Assembly: GCF_015668515.1 (NCBI RefSeq)
Contig: NZ_JADPFO010000002.1
Coordinates: forward strand, 128,992 to 192,991
Reading direction: 5' to 3'
Origin: Paraclostridium tenue
GTDB lineage: Bacteria; Bacillota; Clostridia; Peptostreptococcales; Peptostreptococcaceae
DNA: 64,000 bases
Below, in pieces: positions 56,520-64,000 of this stretch (position 1 is its first letter; every line of letters begins with the position of its first letter). The position numbers and the translations under genes are program-made. The notes beneath the pieces are model-generated. The model was given only the letters and a program-made list of their open reading frames with translations. It searched no databases and was not told the DNA's origin.

Positions 56520-56556
56520 TTAAAATGACATGGAAGGAAGAAAGGGGTGGCCTGAT
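56499..56556 (+). promoter_or_regulatory. stem-loop sequestering the sigK ribosome-binding site and start
   Basis: ATCAGGCCAC (56499-56508) pairs perfectly with GTGGCCTGAT (56547-56556), extendable by G-U pairs. The 3' arm holds part of the AGGGGTGG Shine-Dalgarno and reaches the first base of the TTG start. No T tract follows, so it does not look like a terminator. Confidence 0.72.
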
Positions 56557-57206
56557 TGACTATATTAAAATCTTTTGAAAAACCCTTAACTCCTGAAGAA
56601 GAGTATAATTATCTAACTAAATTTAAATTTGAAAAAGATGAATCAGCTAAGGAAGTTTTAATTGAAAGAAACATGAGATTAGTGGCACATATAGCTAAAA
56701 AGTATAATAATTCAAATGAAGATCAAGATGATCTTATATCTATAGGAACTATAGGTCTTATAAAAGCTATAGAGACTTACAATGTAGAAAAAGGTACAAG
56801 ATTAGCAACTTATGCATCTAAATGTATAGAAAATGAGATACTAATGAATATAAGAACTAATAAAAAGAACAAAGTTCAAGTTTCCTTACAAGATCCAATT
56901 GGAACTGATAAGGAAGGGAATGAGATAAGTCTAATTGATATATTAGGTACTGATATAGACCATATTCTAGATCAGGTGGAGCTTAAAGTACAAATAAGTA
57001 AACTATATGAAAAATTAGAGAATATATTAACTCCTAGAGAACGCGAAATAGTTCAGTTAAGATATGGATTAACGCCTCTTGGGTATAAAACTCAAAGAGA
57101 AATAGCGCAAAAATTAGACATATCTAGATCATATGTATCTAGGATAGAAAAAAGAGCATTAAAAAAATTAAGAAAAGAATTAAAATCAGAAAAAAGCCTT
57201 AACTAA
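56556..57206 (+). CDS. sigK: RNA polymerase sigma factor SigK, without pro-sequence
   Basis: Late mother-cell sigma factor, 216 residues. Diagnostic for SigK are LVAHIAKKY, DDLISIGTIGLIKAIE, SLQDPIGTDKEGNEISLIDILG and TQREIAQKLDISRSYVSRIEKRAL. The start at TTG 56556 gives a protein beginning TILKSFEKPLTPEEE, aligned with mature B. subtilis sigma-K, so the 20-residue inhibitory pro-peptide is absent, as reported for C. difficile. The frame is continuous with no skin element. AGGGGTGG lies six bases ahead of the start. Confidence 0.96.
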   Translation: MTILKSFEKPLTPEEEYNYLTKFKFEKDESAKEVLIERNMRLVAHIAKKYNNSNEDQDDLISIGTIGLIKAIETYNVEKGTRLATYASKCIENEILMNIRTNKKNKVQVSLQDPIGTDKEGNEISLIDILGTDIDHILDQVELKVQISKLYEKLENILTPREREIVQLRYGLTPLGYKTQREIAQKLDISRSYVSRIEKRALKKLRKELKSEKSLN

Positions 57207-57217
57207 GGCTTTTTTTA
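57190..57217 (+). terminator. terminator overlapping the sigK stop
   Basis: Stem AAAAAAGCCTTA / TAAGGCTTTTTT with a 2-base loop, then a T tract. It separates sigK from the kinase genes. Confidence 0.9.
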
Positions 57218-57313
57218 TTTTTTTTTTATTGAATCAAGAAATGACAAAATATTTGAAAAGCATGTGCTAATATTATTGTAAATAATAAATAAGTAGATAA
57301 AAGGTGGGAATAT

Positions 57314-59683
57314 ATGATTAATTATACAAGTAATTTAGAAAAAATCTTGGACATAAATTTAATCATTATAGTAGCTTTACTCATAAACGGTATATATATA
57401 GGGTTTATTGAAAAATTTAAGAATATCAAATACTTAAATCTTATGTATTTTGTAGAAACTTTAATATATGTAGTATTAATTTATAATAATAAATATATAT
57501 ATTCATATAAACCTATATTGATTTTATACACTTTGGGCAAAATTATATTTATATATTTATTTAAAAGCAAATTAAAATTAAAAAATCTGCCATTTATTTT
57601 AATATGTATGTTAGATATATTAAGTTTAATTTATATAAACTTAAATATAATTATATATCTTTTAATCAATATAATTATTAATTTATTTGTATGTAAATTT
57701 CTTATATTAAATAAAATAAAAGCTAGTCATAATAGATTAGAATATAAGAAAAATAAAATTACTAAAGTTAATGAAAATATAAATGTTATAAATAATAAAA
57801 TTGAAAAAGAAAAAATAATTCAAAGTGAATATAAGGAAGAAATATTAAACATAGAAGAAGACATAAATAAAGCTATAGAAGAATCTGATATGCCTATAGT
57901 TATATTAAATGAAAAAAACAATATAATTTATTGTAATAAACATTCTTGGAATACAAAAAGTATAAATTTAAATAAAGTAAATATTTTAAACTATTTAAGT
58001 GAAAGTTTTAAAAATGGACAAGAGTGTTTAAATATGATAAATAATTTACAATCAAATAAATATGATTCTATCAATTTATATAGCTATGAAGATAAAGTAT
58101 ATAGGTTTATATGCACTAAGGAAAAAAGAGAAGATAAAGAATTAAAAATATGCATCTTTAATGATATAACTCAAAGCACCTTAATCCAAAAGCAAATAAA
58201 AGAAAGTGAAGAAAAATATAGAAAGCTTATGGATTTATTAATAGATGGTGTCATAATCCATGACATTGATGGTATAAGTTATATTAATGATTCTGCAATG
58301 AATATATTTAATATTGATAAAAATAATGAGAATATAAGTTTTCAGGATATAAAAAACAAGATAGATAAATCTAGTATTAGGAAATTAAATGAAAGTTTAA
58401 ATATTGTAAATAAAGGTAAAGTTAAAAAATCAGTTAATAAATTTAAAACTATAGATGGAATGTACATCGAATTTATAACTACAAAAATTGAAGTCAAAGA
58501 TTCTGATGCATTATTAAGTATAGTTGTAGATATAACTGATATGGAAGCTGCATTAAAGCAATTAGAAGGAAGTAAAAAAACATATCAAGCATTGGCTCAA
58601 AATTTACCAGACGGAATAATTGTTATAGACAAGGAAAGTAAAGAATACGTATACCAAAATAGATCTATGATAAAAATTCTAAAAAAAGTTAAGGTGGATT
58701 CTATAAATAAATTTATAAATGATTATATCTCTAATGAATATTATGGACAGACTAAAAGATATGAGGTTAATAAAAATTATAGCTACCCAATAGGAATAAC
58801 TATAAAAGATATTAAAGAAGAAAATCAATTAATGGTCATAATAAGACCTTTAGAGTATGAAGATAGAATTTTAGAAGCTATTAAAGAACTAGATTTGGTA
58901 AATGTTCAACATCACGTGAAAAATGAATTTTTAATCAATACATCTAAATGTCTAAAAGATCCTATAGAAAATATTATAATTATAAATAAAATATTAGAAG
59001 CTAATAAATATAAATCTAATCATATAGATAATTATAATAATCTTGTTAAACGAAATTGTTACAGATTAAAAAGGTTGATAAATAATATGAATGAAGTCGT
59101 AGAAGTCGAAAATGGTTCATGTTTAACTAATTTTGTATATTGCGACATAATTAAATTTACAAAAAATATAATTAGATATGCAAATGATTATTTATTTGAT
59201 AAAGGTGTTAGCATAAATTTCAAAACAGATATAGATTCAAGTGTTTTAAAAGTTGATATAGACAAGATGGAGCGTATAATATTAAATTTAATATCTAATG
59301 CTATAAAATTTAGTGATATTAAAAATTCGATAGATATAGAGATAACAAAGGATAAAGAATATACAAATATAAGTATCAAAGATTATGGAGTAGGAATACC
59401 GAAAGATCGATTGAGTTTTATATTTACAAAGTTTGGACAAGTAGATAAAACTTTATCTAGAAATACTGAAGGAAGTGGGGTTGGATTGTCCTTAGTTAAG
59501 GCTTTTGTAAATCTACATGGAGGTAATATTAATGTGGAAAGTGAAGAAGGAAAAGGAAGTAAGTTCACGATATCTTTAAAAGAAGTCTTAAATATAAGTG
59601 ATGAAAATTTAATAGAAGTAAATAACTACAATTTACCTATGTGGGAAAAAATGCATATAGAGTTTGCTGATATATACTTTTAA
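57314..59683 (+). CDS. membrane PAS histidine kinase-like protein lacking the phospho-accepting His
   Basis: 789 residues. The first ~130 residues hold four to five membrane helices; a coiled coil (about 135-190) leads to two or three PAS-like domains (about 190-290, 297-410, 420-515). The DHp helix reads KNEFLINTSKCLKDPIEN: where other kinases have S-H-E-L-R-T-P, this has Ser544-Lys545-Cys-Leu-Lys-Asp-Pro, so the phospho-acceptor is missing. The ATP domain is intact: N658 and N662 in the N-box, DYGVG at 690-694, and GSGVG at 720-724. The C-terminus EKMHIEFADIYF resembles clostridial orphan kinases. GGTGGGAA precedes the ATG. The next gene encodes the complementary half. Confidence 0.88.
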   Translation: MINYTSNLEKILDINLIIIVALLINGIYIGFIEKFKNIKYLNLMYFVETLIYVVLIYNNKYIYSYKPILILYTLGKIIFIYLFKSKLKLKNLPFILICMLDILSLIYINLNIIIYLLINIIINLFVCKFLILNKIKASHNRLEYKKNKITKVNENINVINNKIEKEKIIQSEYKEEILNIEEDINKAIEESDMPIVILNEKNNIIYCNKHSWNTKSINLNKVNILNYLSESFKNGQECLNMINNLQSNKYDSINLYSYEDKVYRFICTKEKREDKELKICIFNDITQSTLIQKQIKESEEKYRKLMDLLIDGVIIHDIDGISYINDSAMNIFNIDKNNENISFQDIKNKIDKSSIRKLNESLNIVNKGKVKKSVNKFKTIDGMYIEFITTKIEVKDSDALLSIVVDITDMEAALKQLEGSKKTYQALAQNLPDGIIVIDKESKEYVYQNRSMIKILKKVKVDSINKFINDYISNEYYGQTKRYEVNKNYSYPIGITIKDIKEENQLMVIIRPLEYEDRILEAIKELDLVNVQHHVKNEFLINTSKCLKDPIENIIIINKILEANKYKSNHIDNYNNLVKRNCYRLKRLINNMNEVVEVENGSCLTNFVYCDIIKFTKNIIRYANDYLFDKGVSINFKTDIDSSVLKVDIDKMERIILNLISNAIKFSDIKNSIDIEITKDKEYTNISIKDYGVGIPKDRLSFIFTKFGQVDKTLSRNTEGSGVGLSLVKAFVNLHGGNINVESEEGKGSKFTISLKEVLNISDENLIEVNNYNLPMWEKMHIEFADIYF

Positions 59684-59719
59684 AAAAGTATAACCATAAA
59701 TGTATAGGGGGAATAAGTT

Positions 59720-61993
59720 ATGGTTGATAAATTAATATATATAATGAATTTGTCACTTTTAATAGCTAGTATATTTTGTCTAACTTCTCATAAAAACAAA
59801 AAAAATATAAGTATTAATTTAATTATAGTTTTAATATTTTTTCTAAACTTTTTTAACTTTAAAATGTTAAGTTATATATATATAATATCTGCATTTATTA
59901 GTTTGAATTGTATTTTGATTATAAATGATTATGATTTAAGAAAAGACAAAAATACTAAATTAATTACTTTAATATTAATTGTTTTAAGTACCATTATATT
60001 AAAAGATAAATTAAAGTATTTAAGCTTGATTAATATATTATTAAATGCATATATCTTATTAAAAATATTTTATAAAAGAATATATGAAACTACTGTAAAA
60101 GATAAACATGTATATAAGGATTTACAAATTTTAAAAGATAAAGCCAGTAGTGATATTAAGGTTTTAAAAGATAATGAAGATGTAACTAAAGAAATATACA
60201 ATACATTAAATAATAAAAAAGAAATGCTAAATATTATATTAGAGCAGAACAACAAATGTGTAATAGTTATAGATAAGCATGGGTATATATCCAATGAAGA
60301 TAATAGCTTTTCAAATACATGGAAAGAATATGAATTCTGTAATTATAAAATTAAATTTTCATATTTTTTAAGCAAAAGTATAGAAAATAGCACTGAAGTT
60401 TTATTGGATGTCCAAAAAGTATACGATATAGGTATAGAGATGAATAGAGAAGTAATTAGTAAGGATAATAGATATTTTGATTGTAAGTACACACCTTTAA
60501 AAGTTAATAATGAAACTATGGGTGTAGTATGTATAATGACAGATATAACTTATAAAAAATACTCTCAAAAGATGTTAGATTTTAACAAGATTAAATATAA
60601 AAAAACTATAGAAAATATTCCTCATACTATTGTTGTAACAAAAGGGGAAGAGATTATTTATAATAATAATAAAAATTTAGATATAGATGTATATGACAAA
60701 GATTTAAAAAAATTTATAATAGACACAAAAGTGAAAGGTAGTTTTAAAGGGAATGAAAATAATATAGGAAAAAAATATTTAAATATAAGTAAGACCAGTT
60801 TTAAAGAAAATAATATAACTAAGCAAATAGCCATATTAAGAGATGTAACAGAATATAAAACATTATTAGATAATATAGAAAATAGTTCGAAAAAATATAT
60901 ATCTTTAGTAGATTCTATACCACAAGGAATATATATATATGATTTTGAATCTAAAAAGACTATTTATGCAAATAATGTACTTCTTAATATGTCTGGATTT
61001 GAAAATGTAGAAGAATTCAACAAAAGCAATATAATAAAAGATATATCTTGGATCCTAAATAAGTTTGGACAAGATGTCAAATTTATAAGACACAAAATAC
61101 AAAATAGAAATGGAGAAAGTATAGATGTAGAATTAGGGGGAATTACCCTGGAAATAAATAATAAAATGAAATGTATTGGAATTATGAATGATATAACTGA
61201 AAAAGTTAAGGCAGAAAATATAGAAAGAGAGATTACTAAGAAAAGATTAGAATATAAACAGAAAAATCATTTTTTTATAAATATGTCTCATGAATTGAAA
61301 ACACCACTTAATTTAATAATGTCATCTAATCAATTGATGGAATCTATATTTAAAGATGAAATATTTAAAAATCCTAAAGGAGAAATAGCCAAGGCTACTA
61401 AAATAGTTAAGAAGCAAGGTTATATATCGTTAAGGCTTATTGAAAATATAATAACTTTAGCTAAGTTAGAATCAGATTTTTATAAACCAAAATTAGATTA
61501 TTATGATATTGTAAGTATAGTTGAAGATATAATAATTGAAGTTAATAAATATTCTAAAAATGATGGTATAGAGTTTATATTTGATACAGATATAGAAGAA
61601 AAAGTAATAAAAATAGATCCTTATGATATAGAAAGAGTAATATTATTACTGTTTAGTAAAATAGTAAAACAATCTAAATCTAAGAGCGTTATATATGTAG
61701 AGTTTTCACATAAAAATGATAATATAAATATATCTATAAAAAATAAAGGTGATTATGATAAATATTCATATTTAAATAATCAATCTAAAGAAAATATAAA
61801 TATGAATATTGAAGTTGCTAAATCTATAATGAAAATTTATGATGGCAACATAGATATTTTTGAATATGAAAAAGACATAGAAATAGCTATAAATCTAAGT
61901 TCAGGAAATAAAATAAATTATGAAAATAAGAAGGAATCAATCTTAAATAAGGAAGCTATTTATGCTGAATACTCTATGATGAATGCATTATAA
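59720..61993 (+). CDS. membrane PAS histidine kinase-like protein with degenerate ATP-binding domain
   Basis: 757 residues with the same plan as the preceding protein: four to five N-terminal membrane helices (to about 118), a coiled coil, and three PAS-like segments (about 165-275, 290-375, 385-495). The DHp helix is canonical, FFINMSHELKTPLNLI with His524. The ATP domain has lost its motifs: the N-box asparagines are Leu643 and Lys647 (ERVILLLFSKIVK), the DxGxG box is NKGDY at 675-679, and the G2 box is gone. It should accept but not make phosphoryl transfer. TAGGGGGAAT lies ahead of the ATG, 36 bases after its partner. Confidence 0.88.
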   Translation: MVDKLIYIMNLSLLIASIFCLTSHKNKKNISINLIIVLIFFLNFFNFKMLSYIYIISAFISLNCILIINDYDLRKDKNTKLITLILIVLSTIILKDKLKYLSLINILLNAYILLKIFYKRIYETTVKDKHVYKDLQILKDKASSDIKVLKDNEDVTKEIYNTLNNKKEMLNIILEQNNKCVIVIDKHGYISNEDNSFSNTWKEYEFCNYKIKFSYFLSKSIENSTEVLLDVQKVYDIGIEMNREVISKDNRYFDCKYTPLKVNNETMGVVCIMTDITYKKYSQKMLDFNKIKYKKTIENIPHTIVVTKGEEIIYNNNKNLDIDVYDKDLKKFIIDTKVKGSFKGNENNIGKKYLNISKTSFKENNITKQIAILRDVTEYKTLLDNIENSSKKYISLVDSIPQGIYIYDFESKKTIYANNVLLNMSGFENVEEFNKSNIIKDISWILNKFGQDVKFIRHKIQNRNGESIDVELGGITLEINNKMKCIGIMNDITEKVKAENIEREITKKRLEYKQKNHFFINMSHELKTPLNLIMSSNQLMESIFKDEIFKNPKGEIAKATKIVKKQGYISLRLIENIITLAKLESDFYKPKLDYYDIVSIVEDIIIEVNKYSKNDGIEFIFDTDIEEKVIKIDPYDIERVILLLFSKIVKQSKSKSVIYVEFSHKNDNINISIKNKGDYDKYSYLNNQSKENINMNIEVAKSIMKIYDGNIDIFEYEKDIEIAINLSSGNKINYENKKESILNKEAIYAEYSMMNAL

Positions 61994-61998
61994 AATAC

Positions 61999-62075
61999 AA
62001 GCTATATTAAAACATAATATAATGGTAATTAAAAAATACTATTATACTGGCTTATGTTTTAATATAGCTTATTTT
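61999..62075 (+). terminator. very long hairpin between the kinase gene and aroE
   Basis: A 19-bp perfect outer stem (61999-62017 with 62052-62070), followed inward by a 10-bp stem (62018-62027 with 62037-62046) and a 9-base loop, with a five-base bulge on the 3' side. ATTTTGT follows. It probably terminates the kinase operon, but a stem of about 29 bp is unusually long for that. Confidence 0.65.
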
Positions 62076-62151
62076 GTATGTAATGAAAATTAAATTGTAA
62101 AATTGTATAATAAATAAGGTAAATGGAAATAAAACTTATTAGGAGGAAAAT

Positions 62152-63000
62152 ATGGATATAAATGCAAAAACTAAATTAATATGTTTAATAGGGCATCCAA
62201 TTGAACATAGCTTATCACCGGATATACACAATTATCTTTTAAATAAATACAATTTAAATATGAATTATGTATGTTTTGATGTAGAAAAAGAAAATTTAAA
62301 AGAAGCTGTAAAAGGGTTAAAAGCACTAGGAATAAAAGGGTGTAATGTTACAATTCCTCATAAAGTAGATATTATTAAATTTTTAGACGAAGTAGATAAT
62401 AATGCTAAATTAATAGGAGCTGTAAACACAATAAAAAATGAAAATGGGAAACTTATAGGATATAATACAGATGGAGTAGGATTTGTTAAATCAATAATAG
62501 ATAAAGGATATAAGCTGAAAAATAAAAAAATTTTAATTATAGGAGCAGGTGGTGCTTGTAGAAGTATTGCTATAGAATTGGCATCTAATGGTGTTAAAGA
62601 AATAGAAATAAGAAATAGAAGTATAGAAAATGCAGAAGTTATATGTAATGTAATAAACAAGCATTTTAAAACTAAAAGCAAATGCTCATCAAAACCTATA
62701 ATGAAAAGTGATTTAGAGGACATAGATATAATTATAAACACGACGCCTATTGGAATGGATAAAGATAAAGATAATTGTCCTATAGATGAAAATTTAGTTA
62801 TAGATAAAAAAATTCTTTTATGTGACATAGTTTATAATCCTCATGAAACTAAATTTATAGCTTGGGGTAAGAAAAATAAATTTGATGTTGTATATGGAAT
62901 AGACATGCTTATAAATCAGGCTATACATGGGTTTTATATATGGACTAACATAAAGGCTGATGAAACAAAAAATTTAAAATATAAATTGAAAGGTATTTAA
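62152..63000 (+). CDS. aroE: shikimate dehydrogenase
   Basis: NADPH-dependent reduction of 3-dehydroshikimate. Substrate-binding HSLSPDIHN and NVTIPHK with catalytic Lys, NTDG, the cofactor loop GAGGACRSIA, and INTTPIGM. 282 residues. TTAGGAGG precedes the ATG. It is immediately followed by a prepilin-like gene, so its transcript may extend into the pilin cluster. No other shikimate gene is present. Confidence 0.96.
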   Translation: MDINAKTKLICLIGHPIEHSLSPDIHNYLLNKYNLNMNYVCFDVEKENLKEAVKGLKALGIKGCNVTIPHKVDIIKFLDEVDNNAKLIGAVNTIKNENGKLIGYNTDGVGFVKSIIDKGYKLKNKKILIIGAGGACRSIAIELASNGVKEIEIRNRSIENAEVICNVINKHFKTKSKCSSKPIMKSDLEDIDIIINTTPIGMDKDKDNCPIDENLVIDKKILLCDIVYNPHETKFIAWGKKNKFDVVYGIDMLINQAIHGFYIWTNIKADETKNLKYKLKGI

Positions 63001-63001
63001 A

Positions 63002-63355
63002 TTGAAAATTAAACGAAATGGGTTTCTTATTTTAGAAAATGTTATATCTTTAAGCTTAATAGGATTAATATCATCGCTAGTTGTATCTGTTTTATCAACT
63101 AGCATTTTTTGTATAAATAGGTCTTACAAAAGTACTGAGATGCTAAATATAGCAAAAAATGAGATGTGTGATATAGAATATTCTATAGATAATACAGATG
63201 TAGAAGAAGAACATAGAAAGAAAATGATAAAAGATTATGAAATAGATTATAAAATAGAAAAAAGTGATAAATATTATAATTGTTATAAAGTTGATATTGC
63301 TGTAAGGCATAAAGATAAAGAAGTAAAATTAAATAGTTATGTGGTGAAAAGTTGA
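63002..63355 (+). CDS. type IV prepilin-like protein
   Basis: 117 residues with a type III/IV prepilin leader: a short basic leader KIKRNG, then FLILENVISLSLIGLISSLVVSVL, with Gly at -1 and Glu at +5 of the predicted cleavage site and a hydrophobic helix. The rest is a small polar domain with a Cys pair. It is probably a minor pilin or pseudopilin. TTG 63002 lies one base after aroE; its ribosome-binding site is weak (AAAGGT). It overlaps the next gene by four bases. Confidence 0.8.
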   Translation: MKIKRNGFLILENVISLSLIGLISSLVVSVLSTSIFCINRSYKSTEMLNIAKNEMCDIEYSIDNTDVEEEHRKKMIKDYEIDYKIEKSDKYYNCYKVDIAVRHKDKEVKLNSYVVKS

Positions 63356-63849
63356 GAAAAAATTTAGGATCTATAATGGTTACAACACTTTTTTGCTTTT
63401 CTATATTGAGCATTTTATGTTTAAGTTGCTTAGATATAATACGTTCAAATAATGATATAATAAGTGTTTATGAAGAATCATTAAACTTGCAATACGAAGT
63501 AAAAGGTGGACTGAATTTAGCACACAGTAAAATTTTAGAGGAAGTTGATAAAGCTATAGAAATAGCTATAAAAGATGAATATCCTGAAGATAAATATAAG
63601 GATTATTTCTTAGGAAGTAATAAAATAAATTTTATAAAATCTATAGAGAGTTTAGACTGTGAAAACATAATTTTAGATGTAATTAATAATAAAATTTACA
63701 CAGAAGATAACTATATAAAATTAGATATAACGTGTTCTAAAAGTAATAAAGAAATTAAAAAAAGTGTGAGGTGTTCATTTAAAATAAGTATGAATATAGA
63801 AGATATTAATAAGAACAAGGTATATAAATACAACTATAAGGAGATATAA
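63352..63849 (+). CDS. PilX-like pilus assembly protein
   Basis: 165 residues: a basic N-terminus (MRKNLGS), a hydrophobic helix (about 8-27) and a polar C-terminal part with several Cys. It lacks the Glu+5 of standard prepilins. The form and position between two prepilin genes resemble PilX/GspK-like minor pilins. TTG 63352 is preceded by GGTGA and overlaps the previous stop (TTGA). Confidence 0.68.
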   Translation: MRKNLGSIMVTTLFCFSILSILCLSCLDIIRSNNDIISVYEESLNLQYEVKGGLNLAHSKILEEVDKAIEIAIKDEYPEDKYKDYFLGSNKINFIKSIESLDCENIILDVINNKIYTEDNYIKLDITCSKSNKEIKKSVRCSFKISMNIEDINKNKVYKYNYKEI

Positions 63850-63852
63850 TTT

Positions 63853-64000
63853 ATGAAAAGAGAAGGAATGTGACTTTAATAGAATTAGTTATAGGGGTAG
63901 GAATAGTATTAATAGCTATAGCTATAAGTTTTCCAAAAGACAAAGCAGATAAATATCAAATAGATTCTTTTGCAAGGCAACTTGTTTCAGATATAAGATA
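63853..64000 (+). pseudogene. GspH/FimT-like prepilin with 5' frameshift, cut by window end
   Basis: AAGGAGAT sits properly before ATG 63853, but that frame stops after six codons (MKREGM, then TGA). From about 63870 another frame reads VTLIELVIGVGIVLIAIAISFP and continues open to the window end with IDSFARQLVSDIR, typical of GspH/FimT minor pilins. Removing one TG of the TGTG at 63869-63872 would restore MKREGMTLIELVIG, with Gly at -1 and Glu at +5. A GTG start at 63870 is possible but leaves no leader and poor spacing. The gene is either broken, slippage-controlled or mis-sequenced. Confidence 0.65.

Noticed and set aside
57314-61993. Two ordinary pseudogene kinases
   Set aside because: Both frames are full length and clean, the losses are complementary rather than overlapping, and each keeps a good ribosome-binding site.
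62358-62828. 156-codon minus-strand open frame
   Set aside because: It lies wholly inside aroE, has no ribosome-binding site or recognisable motif, and reflects the codon bias of the plus-strand gene.

Overview
The window is very AT-rich, densely packed, almost entirely plus-strand DNA from a spore-forming low-GC Firmicute. Gene order combines several clusters known from Bacillus subtilis (prpC-prkC-rsgA-rpe-thiN-spoVM-rpmB; fapR-plsX-fab; spoIIIA-yqhY-nusB-xseAB-ispA-dxs-tlyA-recN-spoIVB-spo0A; spoIIM-xerD-deoB-punA; mltG-trmR-U32-udk-pbp). Clostridial traits are FabK as enoyl-ACP reductase, an ackA-DUF177-rpmF arrangement, a PrkC with a Ser/Gly/Asn-rich tail, no phosphorelay protein beside spo0A, and a sigma-K without a pro-sequence. 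The best guess is a Clostridia member of the Peptostreptococcaceae (Clostridioides/Paraclostridium/Romboutsia type); genus is not resolved. No rRNA, tRNA, CRISPR array, insertion sequence or prophage was seen.

Layout. 1-5.3 kb: Ser/Thr phosphatase/kinase signalling, ribosome GTPase RsgA, Rpe, ThiN, a 48-aa membrane peptide, a 23-aa SpoVM and L28 (minus strand). 5.4-13.9 kb: Asp23-family YloU, DhaL/FakA-like YloV, RecG, RsmD, CoaD, a coiled-coil protein, then YlbJ and TmcAL on the minus strand. 14.1-23.2 kb: acetate kinase, DUF177-L32, and the FapR-controlled phospholipid/fatty-acid operon (fapR-plsX-fabH-fabK-fabD-fabG-acpP-fabF). 23.3-28.5 kb: complete spoIIIAA-AH operon. 28.5-39.7 kb: YqhY, NusB, a TsaD-like paralog, XseAB, isoprenoid genes, TlyA, RecN, SpoIVB and Spo0A. 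39.7-46.2 kb: CCA-adding-type enzyme and an envelope cluster (SteA-like, MctB-like, two glycosyltransferases, DUF3866, Nudix). 46.2-51.2 kb: SpoIIM, a degenerate XerD, and nucleoside catabolism (deoB, punA, pyn). 51.3-57.2 kb: MltG, TrmR, U32 protein, Udk, a class B PBP and SigK. 57.3-62 kb: two adjacent membrane PAS-domain histidine kinases. 62.1-64 kb: AroE and the start of a type IV pilin-like cluster.

Functionally the window is dominated by sporulation (SpoVM, YlbJ, SpoIIIA complex, SpoIVB, Spo0A, SpoIIM, SigK) interleaved with housekeeping lipid, isoprenoid, tRNA and wall functions. Several regulatory sites are readable by eye: a FapR operator over the fapR promoter, a sigma-H promoter with an embedded 0A box at spo0A, three sigma-E-like promoters (ylbJ, spoIIIAA, sigK), and many intrinsic terminators.

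The most unusual observation is the kinase pair at 57.3-62 kb. The first protein keeps a textbook ATP-binding domain but has Lys where the phospho-accepting His should be. The second keeps the His box but has lost the ATP-binding motifs. Together they look like one histidine kinase split by reciprocal decay into two complementary partners. Other points of note are a catalytically degenerate XerD in the canonical xerD slot, a stem-loop over the sigK ribosome-binding site that a sigma-E transcript would lack, and a TG-duplication frameshift at the start of a prepilin gene.
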